Positions 43,608-51,576 of a stretch of 64,000 nucleotides of DNA are shown in pieces. Every line of letters starts with the position of its first letter. The first letter of the stretch is position 1. Location: assembly GCA_903928965.1 (NCBI GenBank), contig CAIYSZ010000087.1, positions 1 through 64,000 of the forward strand, read 5' to 3'. The position numbers and the translations under genes are program-made. The stretch is from an uncultured Pseudomonadota bacterium. Its GTDB lineage: Bacteria; Pseudomonadota; Gammaproteobacteria; Methylococcales; Methylomonadaceae. The notes beneath the pieces are model-generated. The model was not told the DNA's origin. It worked only from the letters and a program-made list of their open reading frames with translations, and did no database searches.

Positions 43608-43760
43608 ATGCCATCTTTTATGTTGATGGAGCCCGCCAACCAAAGCTTTCAAGAACTCATAGCCAACGGCATCAAATACCGCGTTCCGCGTTTTCAGCGC
43701 GATTAGGCCTGGGATAAGCGGCGTGGAATTTATATGGTAATAACTCCACGCCAATTATAT
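43608..43760 (+). pseudogene. DUF262 protein N-terminal remnant with in-frame stop
   Basis: The plus strand encodes MPSFMLMEPANQSFQELIANGIKYRVPRFQRD, then TAG, then AWDK. This is the N-terminus of DUF262 (GmrS/DndB-related ParB-like nuclease) proteins, whose motif continues YVVPxFQRxYAW. The expected Tyr codon is TAG here, and similarity stops soon after. GGAG before the ATG would have been its ribosome binding site. It is a decayed fragment of what is often a defence-associated gene. The track's minus-strand ORF at this place is a shadow. Confidence 0.6.
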
Positions 43761-43776
43761 GCGCCGTTAAACCTCG

Positions 43777-44373
43777 CTACACAAGCTTTTGCTTGCTGTT
43801 TTTAATCAATCCAAGTCCAGCTAAAACCGATCCGAATAACCAAAAACTGGATGGAATCGGCATGGCGGAAATTACAGACCAATCCGCCGTATTATATTCT
43901 AGAGTTTCCGGCGTAGTGATCGTTGAATTGATTTGATAAAAAAGAGCAGTCTCATTCGCTCCATTAAAAAAGTTTTTTGAGAATTCTATAAAATCGCCAT
44001 ATCTTGCGGTATTGCTGGCCACAAACTCCGCGTTTGGAATAGCGGAACCAAAACCGCCAGCTATATCAACAAATATTGCATTGTTTTGCAATCCATCGAA
44101 CGATAGTTGGGCATTCCCTAGTTGATATACTCCATTTTGCAAGGAAGCATTATACATGGAGCCAGAACTATCTGTAGGAATGGCGGTGCCATCCAAATAC
44201 AAAGTAATATCCGATAAATTGGTAATTAGATCACCATTAGCTGTTCCGGAGAAGTAACCTGAAATAATATCATTAGTATCAGTAAATTTATAACTAAATT
44301 CAAAAACATTAGCCTGAGTCATAGAGGTGAAGAACAAAGACAAGAATGCCGTGGATGTTAAGCGAAAATTCAT
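43777..44373 (-). CDS. Secreted PEP-CTERM-like protein
   Basis: The protein of about 198 residues has a signal peptide (LTSTAFLSLFFTSMTQA) and a beta-rich region (FEFSYKFTDTNDIISGYFSGTANGDL). The C-terminal tail AMPIPSSFWLFGSVLAGLGLIKNSKQK has the PEP-CTERM plan of a Pro-rich motif, hydrophobic helix and basic end, with PIPSSFWLFGS as the variant signal. Such proteins are sorted by exosortase, usually with exopolysaccharide. No exosortase lies in this window. ATG 44373 with GGAG nine bases upstream is preferred to the track start at 44415. Confidence 0.7.
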   Translation of the reverse strand: MNFRLTSTAFLSLFFTSMTQANVFEFSYKFTDTNDIISGYFSGTANGDLITNLSDITLYLDGTAIPTDSSGSMYNASLQNGVYQLGNAQLSFDGLQNNAIFVDIAGGFGSAIPNAEFVASNTARYGDFIEFSKNFFNGANETALFYQINSTITTPETLEYNTADWSVISAMPIPSSFWLFGSVLAGLGLIKNSKQKLV

Positions 44374-44415
44374 TTTTAATTGCTCCATAAAACAATTCAA
44401 ATAATCAGTCGCCAT

Positions 44416-44929
44416 CTTAACTAAACCAAAACGACGATTGAGCCAAAAACCATCATCCGATAACTAAATCCTTGCTGTAAATATATATTTAAATACAATT
44501 AAAATATTGATTCATATCAAAAAAATGTATAAAAATTAAATTCTAAGTAAGAGTGCGCAACCATTTTTAAATTTGCCTTATGTGAAGAACGCCGTCAACC
44601 AAAATCTCAATGCGCTGTTGATGTGGCGTTATTTAAAAACGGTTACACGCTTTTACTTAGTTTAACAGGCTGTTGACTTTCTTAAGTTTGTCAGACTTGA
44701 CCAATATTTAGTGAATTGAAGTCGTTTTGACACAATATGTTGTGGTGATTTTTTGACAAAATGAATTTTTCAACAGCCTGTTAAATGTGGGTCGAATTTG
44801 CTGCGTGCTGTGAATAAAGCTTGCCCGCCAAAACCTCAAGTGGCTGGTGACTTTAGAGTTTTTCCGGCTTAGATTGGTAGCCTGGAGAAGTGATTGCGGC
44901 GAAGCCGGACGCTTGCGCCGCTGTTAGAT
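44416..44929. other. Intergenic region with MITE-like element
   Basis: This region between two minus-strand genes is AT-rich, particularly to about 44640, and has no convincing ORF. It contains the 125-bp inverted-repeat element described separately. Confidence 0.45.
44661..44785. mobile_element. MITE-like element with 16-bp perfect terminal inverted repeats
   Basis: TTTAACAGGCTGTTGA at the left end is exactly the reverse complement of TCAACAGCCTGTTAAA at the right. The 125-base interior is AT-rich and has no ORF. CAGGCTGTTGA-type ends are common in insertion sequences of several families, so it could be mobilised by a related transposase in trans. No clear target-site duplication is seen. 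Confidence 0.6.
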
Positions 44930-45706
44930 TTATTCGGCGCGGGTTTCACCGATCACGATTTGGCCGGTAAACAATTTGCCAGCGATATTGGCGTTATTGA
45001 AGTTGATGTTCACGGCTTGGGTGCTGATACTGACCGGGGTGTCCTCGCAGCCAACTGAGCCGATGGTGCAAGAAATCAATAGCTCAACGAGTTGGTTGTT
45101 CAGCGTGATGGTTAAGTCAGGGCTGGAATACAATGGGTAATTGACGTCGGGACTGCCGGAGTAGCTCACCGGAGCGCTGGATGTACCCGCGATTAATTGC
45201 CCGCTTACGGTTATGTTGCCGAAACTGGCGGCGCCCGCCGTGGTAATAAAACTTGGGAATACGAGGTCGTAGCTGGATGAAGTTTGCAGTTTGCTGACAT
45301 CAATCTGCAATAAAGTGGTTTCGTGGTTATTGGCGTCGGTGACGGTGAGTTTTAGGTTTAATTTTGCGACGTTGGTATTGCCGGTGGCGGCGATGGCATC
45401 CACGGTGATACCGTTTGAGATGATTTGTTCGTTAATGCCGCTGGCGGCGGCGCTTAGTTTTAGCGCCTGAGCGCCGCTGGAAAGATACAGGTTTTTATTG
45501 TAAGCGGCGATGACCAATTTTTGGTTGTATGGCGCGGGGCGGGCGTTCGACAAACGGGCTTGCACCGGCAGGTTAAAACTGTGTCCGTTGCTGATGAGTT
45601 GCGCGCTCAATAAGCCGGCGTTACTGTTGCCGGCGGCTTTTACCGGACTGTAAGCAAAAAACATAGCCAGTGAAATGATGGTTCCGATAATGCGAGTCGT
45701 TGGCAT
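44930..45706 (-). CDS. Secreted protein of unknown function
   Basis: The 258-residue protein has a signal peptide (IIGTIISLAMFFAYSPVKA) and a Ser/Thr/Asn-rich, beta-strand-rich body: GLLSAQLISNGHSFNLPVQARLS, LNLKLTVTDANNHETTLLQIDV and VNYPLYSSPDLTITLNNQLVELL. One Cys pair (SCTIGSVGCED) may form a disulfide. AAGGAA precedes the ATG. No domain family is recognised; it is probably an outer-surface or periplasmic protein. Confidence 0.6.
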   Translation of the reverse strand: MPTTRIIGTIISLAMFFAYSPVKAAGNSNAGLLSAQLISNGHSFNLPVQARLSNARPAPYNQKLVIAAYNKNLYLSSGAQALKLSAAASGINEQIISNGITVDAIAATGNTNVAKLNLKLTVTDANNHETTLLQIDVSKLQTSSSYDLVFPSFITTAGAASFGNITVSGQLIAGTSSAPVSYSGSPDVNYPLYSSPDLTITLNNQLVELLISCTIGSVGCEDTPVSISTQAVNINFNNANIAGKLFTGQIVIGETRAE

Positions 45707-45847
45707 TAATATTTCCTTAGTTAGAGGGTAATGAGAGCCTAAATGGCGCGCGGTTTTGAACGCTAGTCAAGGATTTGTCGGCATTTTATACACATAACAT
45801 CAACATATCAAGTAAAAGTATTGCTTATTCGATTGCAAAATTTAAGC

Positions 45848-46582
45848 TTAATAGTTTTGCAGGCCTTTAAATAGCAAGTCGGTATCCAGGATAAAAGGGA
45901 TTTCCAATTTCTCGGCGATCAGCCCGGCGTCGCCGCCGGTCAGAATTAGGCGGCCAGGGTGCGCCAGGCGGCGGTAAGCGGTTTCTATAAAGCCGGCGGC
46001 GGCGTATAGCGCGCCGTTGTGCAGCGCGGCGGCGGTGTCGGCCGCCAAAAGTGCGTCGTTCGCCCGCGGCGCTATGTTTAGCGCGGCGGTGTTGGCGGCC
46101 AAGGCTTGCCGCATGACGCGCAGGCCGGGGCAAATCAAGCCGCCCAAATGTCCACCCTCGGCATCCAGGGCGTCGAAGGTGACGGCGGTGCCGCAATCGG
46201 CTATGCAGCAGGAGCCAGGGTAGTGTCGTCGAGCCGCGATCAAGCCCAACCAACGGTCTACGCCTAGGGTTTCCGGTTCCGCGTAGGCGTTGCGCACTCC
46301 GTACGCCTCGGCTTCCGCGCGCACTTGCCGGCACGCAGTCTGCGGCCATAAATTGTGCAAAATGCCGAACAAGCTTTGCTTGACCTCAACCGCGGCCACG
46401 CTGGCGCAAACGATGGACTCCGGTGTTTCAAGAGCCCGCCAGTCTTCAAACAAGGGCGCGGCCGCCAATATTTCGGCATGGGAAACGCTGTGCGGCTCGC
46501 CGAGCCCTGCCGTGCCGGCCAAGCGCCATTTCAAACGGCTATTGCCGAGGTCGATCAGCAATTTCTTAGAGCTCTGATTCAT
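45848..46582 (-). CDS. coaX: Type III pantothenate kinase
   Basis: CoaX phosphorylates pantothenate, the first step of coenzyme A synthesis. The 244-residue protein has the ASKHA phosphate motifs LLIDLGNSRLKWRL and DCGTAVTFDAL, with GVDRWLGLIAARR between them and LILTGGDAGLIAEKL near the end. These mark the type III enzyme rather than CoaA. Its ATG overlaps the birA stop as ATGA, an arrangement common in gammaproteobacteria that encode birA-coaX together. Confidence 0.92.
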   Translation of the reverse strand: MNQSSKKLLIDLGNSRLKWRLAGTAGLGEPHSVSHAEILAAAPLFEDWRALETPESIVCASVAAVEVKQSLFGILHNLWPQTACRQVRAEAEAYGVRNAYAEPETLGVDRWLGLIAARRHYPGSCCIADCGTAVTFDALDAEGGHLGGLICPGLRVMRQALAANTAALNIAPRANDALLAADTAAALHNGALYAAAGFIETAYRRLAHPGRLILTGGDAGLIAEKLEIPFILDTDLLFKGLQNY

Positions 46583-47571
46583 AGCGCTCTGACGCTGACT
46601 TCGCCGGATGCATAGGCGCGGCGCTGGCCGTCGGCTTGTTCCAGCAATAATAGGCCATGATCGTCAATGCCGGCGGCTATCCCTTGCAAGCGTTGTTCGC
46701 CGATTTGCAATTGCACCGGCAAACCCAGTAGGCAATCGTATTGGCGCCAGGCGTTTAAGGTTTCGGGCAGGCGCGCCGCGCTGAATTCCGACATAGCGCC
46801 GTGCAGGCGGTTCAGCAGGGCCGCCGCCAGCCGATTCCGGCTTAGGTAGGCCTCCGCGCCGAGTATGCGGCTTAAATCGGTCCAGGGCTGGTCGATGCCG
46901 GCGGCTTGCTCGGCGGTTAATTGTAGATTCAGACCCACACCCGCCACGGCATGGCAAGGGCCGTTGGTTTCGCCGGAAACCTCCACCAAAATGCCGCCGA
47001 GCTTTTTTCCGCGGTGCTGAATGTCATTCGGCCATTTCAAATCGATTTCGGTGGCGCCTATGTCGTGCAGCGCTTGGGTCACCGCCACGCCGGCGGCCAA
47101 ACTCAGGCCGGCGATGGCGGCCGGGCCGTCCGGGTAACGCCAGAGCATGGACAGGTAGATGTTTTGCCCGAACGGTGAAGTCCATTGCCGGCCGCGCCGG
47201 CCCCGGCCGGCGGTTTGATATTCGCTGAGATAAGTTAAGCCGCCGGGGGTGTCGGGTTCGGCTTGCCGCATCAGTTGGCTATTGGTGGAGTCCAGCGCGT
47301 CGAAAATTTCAATGCGTAAATCGCGCTTGGCCGGCGGGCCGAGCAGGGTTTGAATACGCTCTAATTCCAGCAATTGCAATGGCGGATGCAGCCGATAGCC
47401 CTTGCCGGTGATGGCGCGGATGCGCAGGCCATAGACGGAAAGGGCTTGCAAATGCTTCCATACCGCGCCGCGGTTAAGCAGGCCGGTGGCTTGAGCCAGA
47501 CTGGCGCCGGGGTGGAATTTACCGTCGGCGAGTAAACACAACAGTTGTTTTTGCAAAGGCGGTATGTGCAT
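46579..47571 (-). CDS. birA: Biotin-protein ligase and biotin operon repressor
   Basis: The 330-residue protein has an N-terminal winged helix (LLCLLADGKFHPGASLAQATGLLNRGAVWKHLQAL) that binds the bio operator. The ligase domain shows the biotinyl-AMP motif AGRGRRGRQWTSPFGQNIYLSM, LKWPNDIQHRGKKLGGILVE and a C-terminal SH3-like domain. It therefore both biotinylates carboxylases and probably represses biotin genes. It lies 17 bases after tusC on the minus strand. Confidence 0.93.
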   Translation of the reverse strand: MHIPPLQKQLLCLLADGKFHPGASLAQATGLLNRGAVWKHLQALSVYGLRIRAITGKGYRLHPPLQLLELERIQTLLGPPAKRDLRIEIFDALDSTNSQLMRQAEPDTPGGLTYLSEYQTAGRGRRGRQWTSPFGQNIYLSMLWRYPDGPAAIAGLSLAAGVAVTQALHDIGATEIDLKWPNDIQHRGKKLGGILVEVSGETNGPCHAVAGVGLNLQLTAEQAAGIDQPWTDLSRILGAEAYLSRNRLAAALLNRLHGAMSEFSAARLPETLNAWRQYDCLLGLPVQLQIGEQRLQGIAAGIDDHGLLLLEQADGQRRAYASGEVSVRAL

Positions 47572-47588
47572 GGCGCTACGCGGTAGGG

Positions 47589-47945
47589 TTAATCGTTGAT
47601 GATCAGGTCAAAGTCTTGCAGAAAGGCGGCGATTTGCGCGCGTGGCATGCGCCGCGCCGGCAGCAGCGGCGATGCTAGGTCGAGTCCGCGTTCGCTTAGG
47701 GATTCGGCTTCCACGAATATTTCCTCCACGCCGTAAAATTGCATGGCCGGCAGCAAGGCGGCGGTGTTTTTTAATTGCAGCGCCGCCGCTTGTTGGCCGG
47801 GATGCAGTTGGTAGACGCCGTCATCTAAAAACAGCACGCCGACGGATTGATCGAAAGCGGCGGCGGTCAGCAGCTGGTCTAGGGTTTCGGCCAACCGCAG
47901 GCCTTGGTGCGGGGGGTGGCGCATCAGAAATAGTATGTTTTTCAT
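47589..47945 (-). CDS. tusC: TusC sulfur-relay protein
   Basis: The 118-residue DsrF/TusC protein begins KNILFLMRHPPHQGLRLAETLDQLLTAAAFDQSVGVLFLDDGVYQL and ends with the DFDLIIND strand. With TusB and TusD it forms the heterohexamer passing persulfide sulfur toward tRNA 2-thiouridine. The track begins about 57 bases earlier; I chose the ATG at 47945, eight bases after the tusD stop. No tusB or tusE lies next to it, because birA follows directly. Confidence 0.82.
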   Translation of the reverse strand: MKNILFLMRHPPHQGLRLAETLDQLLTAAAFDQSVGVLFLDDGVYQLHPGQQAAALQLKNTAALLPAMQFYGVEEIFVEAESLSERGLDLASPLLPARRMPRAQIAAFLQDFDLIIND

Positions 47946-47953
47946 GGCTAGGG

Positions 47954-48343
47954 TCAATCGAAGATCAGGTGGCGATCCGCTTCCAGCAAGGCTTCCAGCC
48001 ACAGCCCCAAGCCGGCGATGCGAAATCCTGGAGCTAGATCGTCATCAAGCTTGCCTTGGCGGCGGGCCTCGTCCGGGCCAAGCAAGCCGCGCCGTTGCGC
48101 GGCGGATATGCAGACCGCCAAATCGATGTGATGTTCGGCGGCCAGTTGCGCCCATTGCCGCTGGTAAACGGGTTCGTCATCCGGCGGCGTGGCGTAGCGC
48201 AGAGCGTGGTAAACGCCTTCGCGGTAAAAAAAAATCCGGTTGATGCGGTGGCCCGCGTTCAGCGCGGCCAGCGCGAAGCGGTAGGCGTCTAGCCCGGCAT
48301 GGTCGGCGTAAGGGCTGGCGTTGATTTGCAAGGCGTATATCAT
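47954..48343 (-). CDS. tusD: TusD sulfurtransferase subunit
   Basis: The 129-residue DsrE-family protein has the active-site Cys in IDLAVCISAAQRRGLLG, as in E. coli TusD. Other family segments are IYALQINASPYADHAGLDAYRFALAAL, RIFFYREGVYHAL and AGLGLWLEALLEADRHL. It accepts sulfur from TusA in the relay for mnm5s2U tRNA modification. It heads the minus-strand unit tusD, tusC, birA, coaX. Confidence 0.86.
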   Translation of the reverse strand: MIYALQINASPYADHAGLDAYRFALAALNAGHRINRIFFYREGVYHALRYATPPDDEPVYQRQWAQLAAEHHIDLAVCISAAQRRGLLGPDEARRQGKLDDDLAPGFRIAGLGLWLEALLEADRHLIFD

Positions 48344-48721
48344 GATAAATTTTAAATTTTTACTATTTTACCTAAATTATGCTGCGCGGGCCATGACGAG
48401 ACTCAATGTACGGCATGGAATGCAAAGCCATAAAAATGAGCATTCCGGGCGTGAAGTTTTTAAATACTGATAACTTTTTCACGTTAGGCTTTCCCTGGAA
48501 CATGAAGCGCGATAGAATCCGATATTGAAATGTCAGCCGCCAGCTTAAGCCGATACAATCGCTTTGGCAATGCTAAAGTCTTTTGGCGCTAAGCCGGCCT
48601 TGGCTGCCGGGGCCGATAGTCGGGACGCCGCCACTATGTCAATCGCCTATCGTCCCCGGTCGCCAAGCCCTTAAGTGATTGGCTGGCTTGATGTAAGTCT
48701 CGGCTTAGACCGGATGGAGCT
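48344..48721. other. Intergenic region upstream of the T6SS operon
   Basis: About 380 bases lie between divergent tusD and the TagH gene. The left part is AT-rich. The right part holds the structured repeat described at 48594-48690. The T6SS promoter is presumably here, but no confident -35/-10 pair could be named. Confidence 0.45.
48594..48690. repeat. Structured palindromic repeat, copy 1
   Basis: The arms CTTGGCTGCCGGGGCCGATAG (48599-48619) and CTATCGTCCCCGGTCGCCAAG (48647-48667) pair at 18 of 21 positions. Flanking CCGGCC before and AAGTGATTGG after resemble those of the element at 58018-58231. It lies 30 bases before the TagH start. Confidence 0.6.
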
Positions 48722-50053
48722 ATGAAATTAAAATTAAGCTATCAAAACGAACATGGCGAACATTGCGCGGTGGTGATTTGCGAGCAAGGCGGTACCATCG
48801 GCCGTAGCGCGGATCGTACCTTGGTTTTGAAAGAACCGAGTATTTCGCGCGAGCACGCCGAGATTTTCTATCAATCCGGTCAATTTTGGATTAAGGATAC
48901 CAGCCGGGCTGGAACTTATATAATCAATAAGCAGCTTAAATTGACGCATAATGAAAGCGCCGCTCTGGAGCATCACGATTTAATTGCTATCGGCGGGCTA
49001 CAGATTAGCGCTGAATTGCTCGAAGCTGAATCCGCGGCTTTTCATTCGCCGTTTGGAGCCGCCATGCCCGCTCCCCCCACTACGCCGACGCCGCCGGCCG
49101 CCCCGGCGCCGGTTATTCCGCCGCCCGCCGCGCCCGCCTGGGAGCCGGCCCCGGTCGAGGCCGCTTTTCCGTTTCCGTCCGCGCCGCCGGTGGCAGCGCC
49201 GATGCCGGCGGCCGCGCCCAGTTTTTTAGCCGCCGCGCCGCCAGCAGCCGAGCCGCCGCCAGCTCAGGCCGCCGCTCCTTTTTTGGCTCCGGAGTCGAAT
49301 CCGCCTTTGGCCGCGCCGTTTTTCGGCGATGCGTTTAAAGCGTCGAGTCCGGGGTTCCAAAGCCCGTTCGCCGCGGCTCCGGAAACCGCGGCGGAGTTCC
49401 CGGCCGCGCATCCGGGGCCGGGTTTTTCTGCGTCGCCCGCGGCGGGTTTTAGCTTGGCTTCCGGCGGCGCGGATTTTCCGCAAGCATCCGGCGGTCAGTT
49501 CGCCGGTGATGTGTTGCGCCCGTTTTTAATCGGCGCCGGTTTATCGGGGGAAGCGGGAATTAGGCCGGAACAGACGGAAGCCACTTTAACCCTGATCGGG
49601 GCTGTTTTTAGACTGATGGTGACCGGTTTAATGGAAACTTTGCGCGCGCGTTCGGAAATCAAATACGATTTGGGGGTCGGCGGCACCACCATCCAAGGGA
49701 TGGATAATAACCCGATCAAATTTCTGCACGATGTGGATGCATTGATCATGAGTTTGATCAAACCGGATAATCCGGGTTTTTTGCCGCCGCAAGAGGCGGT
49801 GAATCAAGCTTTCCGGGACGCCATGCTGCATCAAATCGCCATGATGGCTGGGGTGCAGGCGGCCGTTTATCAGGTTATTGAACGCTTTGATCCCAAACAT
49901 ATCGAGGAACAGGTGGGCGAGGGCGTGTTTAAGAAATCCAAATGTTGGGAAGAGTATTGCCAAAAGTTTCCGGAACTGAGAAACTCGGCCGTGGAGCATT
50001 TTTTTGGCGAGGCTTTTGCAATGGCCTACGAAAAGAAATTAAAATCCTCGTAA
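48722..50053 (+). CDS. tagH: Type VI secretion FHA-domain protein TagH
   Basis: The 443-residue protein has an N-terminal forkhead-associated domain (about 20-95: TIGRSADRTLVLKEPSISREHAEIF with SRAGTYI), which binds phosphothreonine. A long Pro/Ala-rich disordered linker follows (about 115-255), then a C-terminal TagH/Fha domain (LRPFLIGAGLSGEAGIRPEQTEATL and ALRARSEIKYDLG). In T6SS systems Fha is phosphorylated by PpkA and promotes assembly. It heads the secretion cluster, upstream of tssK. Track ORFs in other frames in the linker are shadows caused by its GC-rich composition. Confidence 0.85.
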   Translation: MKLKLSYQNEHGEHCAVVICEQGGTIGRSADRTLVLKEPSISREHAEIFYQSGQFWIKDTSRAGTYIINKQLKLTHNESAALEHHDLIAIGGLQISAELLEAESAAFHSPFGAAMPAPPTTPTPPAAPAPVIPPPAAPAWEPAPVEAAFPFPSAPPVAAPMPAAAPSFLAAAPPAAEPPPAQAAAPFLAPESNPPLAAPFFGDAFKASSPGFQSPFAAAPETAAEFPAAHPGPGFSASPAAGFSLASGGADFPQASGGQFAGDVLRPFLIGAGLSGEAGIRPEQTEATLTLIGAVFRLMVTGLMETLRARSEIKYDLGVGGTTIQGMDNNPIKFLHDVDALIMSLIKPDNPGFLPPQEAVNQAFRDAMLHQIAMMAGVQAAVYQVIERFDPKHIEEQVGEGVFKKSKCWEEYCQKFPELRNSAVEHFFGEAFAMAYEKKLKSS

Positions 50054-50209
50054 AGTTTACAAAATATGGCTATGTTAATGAAATACAGAAGGTCTTTTGT
50101 TTACAAGACCGTATGCCAGCGATTACCATACACATAACCATACACCTAGAGAATTGTTGTTTATAGCTTATAACTGATTGTTTTGTAATTCATAACTTAT
50201 AAAAAAAAT

Positions 50210-51562
50210 ATGTCGGCGAAAAATCGAGTCATCTGGTCCGAAGGGATGTTTTTACGGCCACAGCACTTTCAGCAGCACGATAGGTTTATAGAAAGCCGCA
50301 TCAATGGCCGAGCGCGCGGTTTAAAAGCCCACGATTGGGGTTTTAGCCTACTGGAAATCGACCAGCAGCAATTATTGGCCGGCAAATTGGTTATTTTAAG
50401 AGCGTGCGGAATTTTTAGCGACGGCACGCCGTTTAATATTCCACAGGATGATCAAGTCACCTTGGCGCTGGATTTGGAGCCGGGGCTGATCAATACCACG
50501 ATTAAATTGGCGTTGCCGATTTTCCGGCATAATGCGGCGGAAATCGACAGCGAACACGCCCCCGACGCCATGGCCCGCTACCGGATACGCAACGAGGACG
50601 TCAGCGATCATCTTTCCGACGCGGATAGCCGCTATACTTTACAAACAGCTTGCATCCAGCCGCGGCTGGTTTTGGGCGACAAGGAGTTGTCGGGTTACCA
50701 TTGCCTGAACGTGGCGCACGTGATTGAGGTAAGCAACGATAAGGCGGTTCGTTTGGACAAGGAATTCATTCCCGTCATTTTGCAATCTTCCGTCAGCGAG
50801 GTGTTAAGCGGCTGGTTGCAGGAATTAAAAGGCATGCTGCGGGTCAGGGGGGACAGTTTGGCGCAGAGTCTTTCCGAATCCTCTTCCAAAGGCGGAGCCG
50901 AGCATTTTATTTATTTGCAGAGCGTCAATCGCTATGAACCCTTGATCGGGCATTTGGCCGCCATGGGTCACGCTCACCCGGAGGACGTATATCAGCTCAT
51001 GCTGCTGATGCTGGGCGACTTCGCCATTTTCGATAAAAAAGACGGCGGCGAGACGCGCGTGCGCAAGCGGCCGAAAATCGACGCGGATTACCGGCACGAG
51101 GATTTGCGATTCTCCTTTTCCAAAGTGATTGAGGAACTGCGCCGGGTGTTGAGCGATATGTTGCGCTCGCCGGCCGAACGCGTGCCGTTGCAAGTGCACC
51201 AAGGGGTGTACCACTATTCGGACCCGCAGAAAAAATTGCCGTTCTTGGAGACCGGCCGCTTCATTTTGGCCGCCAAGGCCAATGTGGACCCTAGCCAGTT
51301 GATTCGGGATTTCGCCGGTCAGGCCATCATAGCCTCCGGCAATCAGATCAACGATCTGGTCAAGGCCGGCGTACGCGGCGTGGATTTAAAATCCTTGCCG
51401 CTGATGCCGCCGGAAATTCCCTACCATGACGGTTTTTGTTATTTCGAGTTGATTAAGTCCGGGTCTTATTGGCAGAACTTGCAGCAAGGCGGCGGTATCG
51501 TTTTTTACGTGGCCGGCAAGTTCCCGGGATTGGAGCTTGAATTATGGGCCATTCAAACTTGA
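50210..51562 (+). CDS. tssK: T6SS baseplate protein TssK
   Basis: The 450-residue protein starts NRVIWSEGMFLRPQHFQQHDRFIE, the TssK signature. It continues with GRARGLKAHDWGFSLLEID and late motifs RFILAAKANVDPSQLIRDF and MPPEIPYHDGFCYFEL. TssK connects the baseplate to the membrane complex. AT-rich DNA with TATAAAAA precedes its ATG, and about 155 bases separate it from tagH, so a separate promoter is possible. A GGTCTT/AAGACC hairpin lies in that gap. Confidence 0.93.
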   Translation: MSAKNRVIWSEGMFLRPQHFQQHDRFIESRINGRARGLKAHDWGFSLLEIDQQQLLAGKLVILRACGIFSDGTPFNIPQDDQVTLALDLEPGLINTTIKLALPIFRHNAAEIDSEHAPDAMARYRIRNEDVSDHLSDADSRYTLQTACIQPRLVLGDKELSGYHCLNVAHVIEVSNDKAVRLDKEFIPVILQSSVSEVLSGWLQELKGMLRVRGDSLAQSLSESSSKGGAEHFIYLQSVNRYEPLIGHLAAMGHAHPEDVYQLMLLMLGDFAIFDKKDGGETRVRKRPKIDADYRHEDLRFSFSKVIEELRRVLSDMLRSPAERVPLQVHQGVYHYSDPQKKLPFLETGRFILAAKANVDPSQLIRDFAGQAIIASGNQINDLVKAGVRGVDLKSLPLMPPEIPYHDGFCYFELIKSGSYWQNLQQGGGIVFYVAGKFPGLELELWAIQT

Positions 51563-51576
51563 CAGGTGATTAAATT

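Noticed and set aside
43569-43754. 61-residue minus-strand ORF
   Set aside because: It is antisense to the DUF262 remnant, which explains the sequence better.
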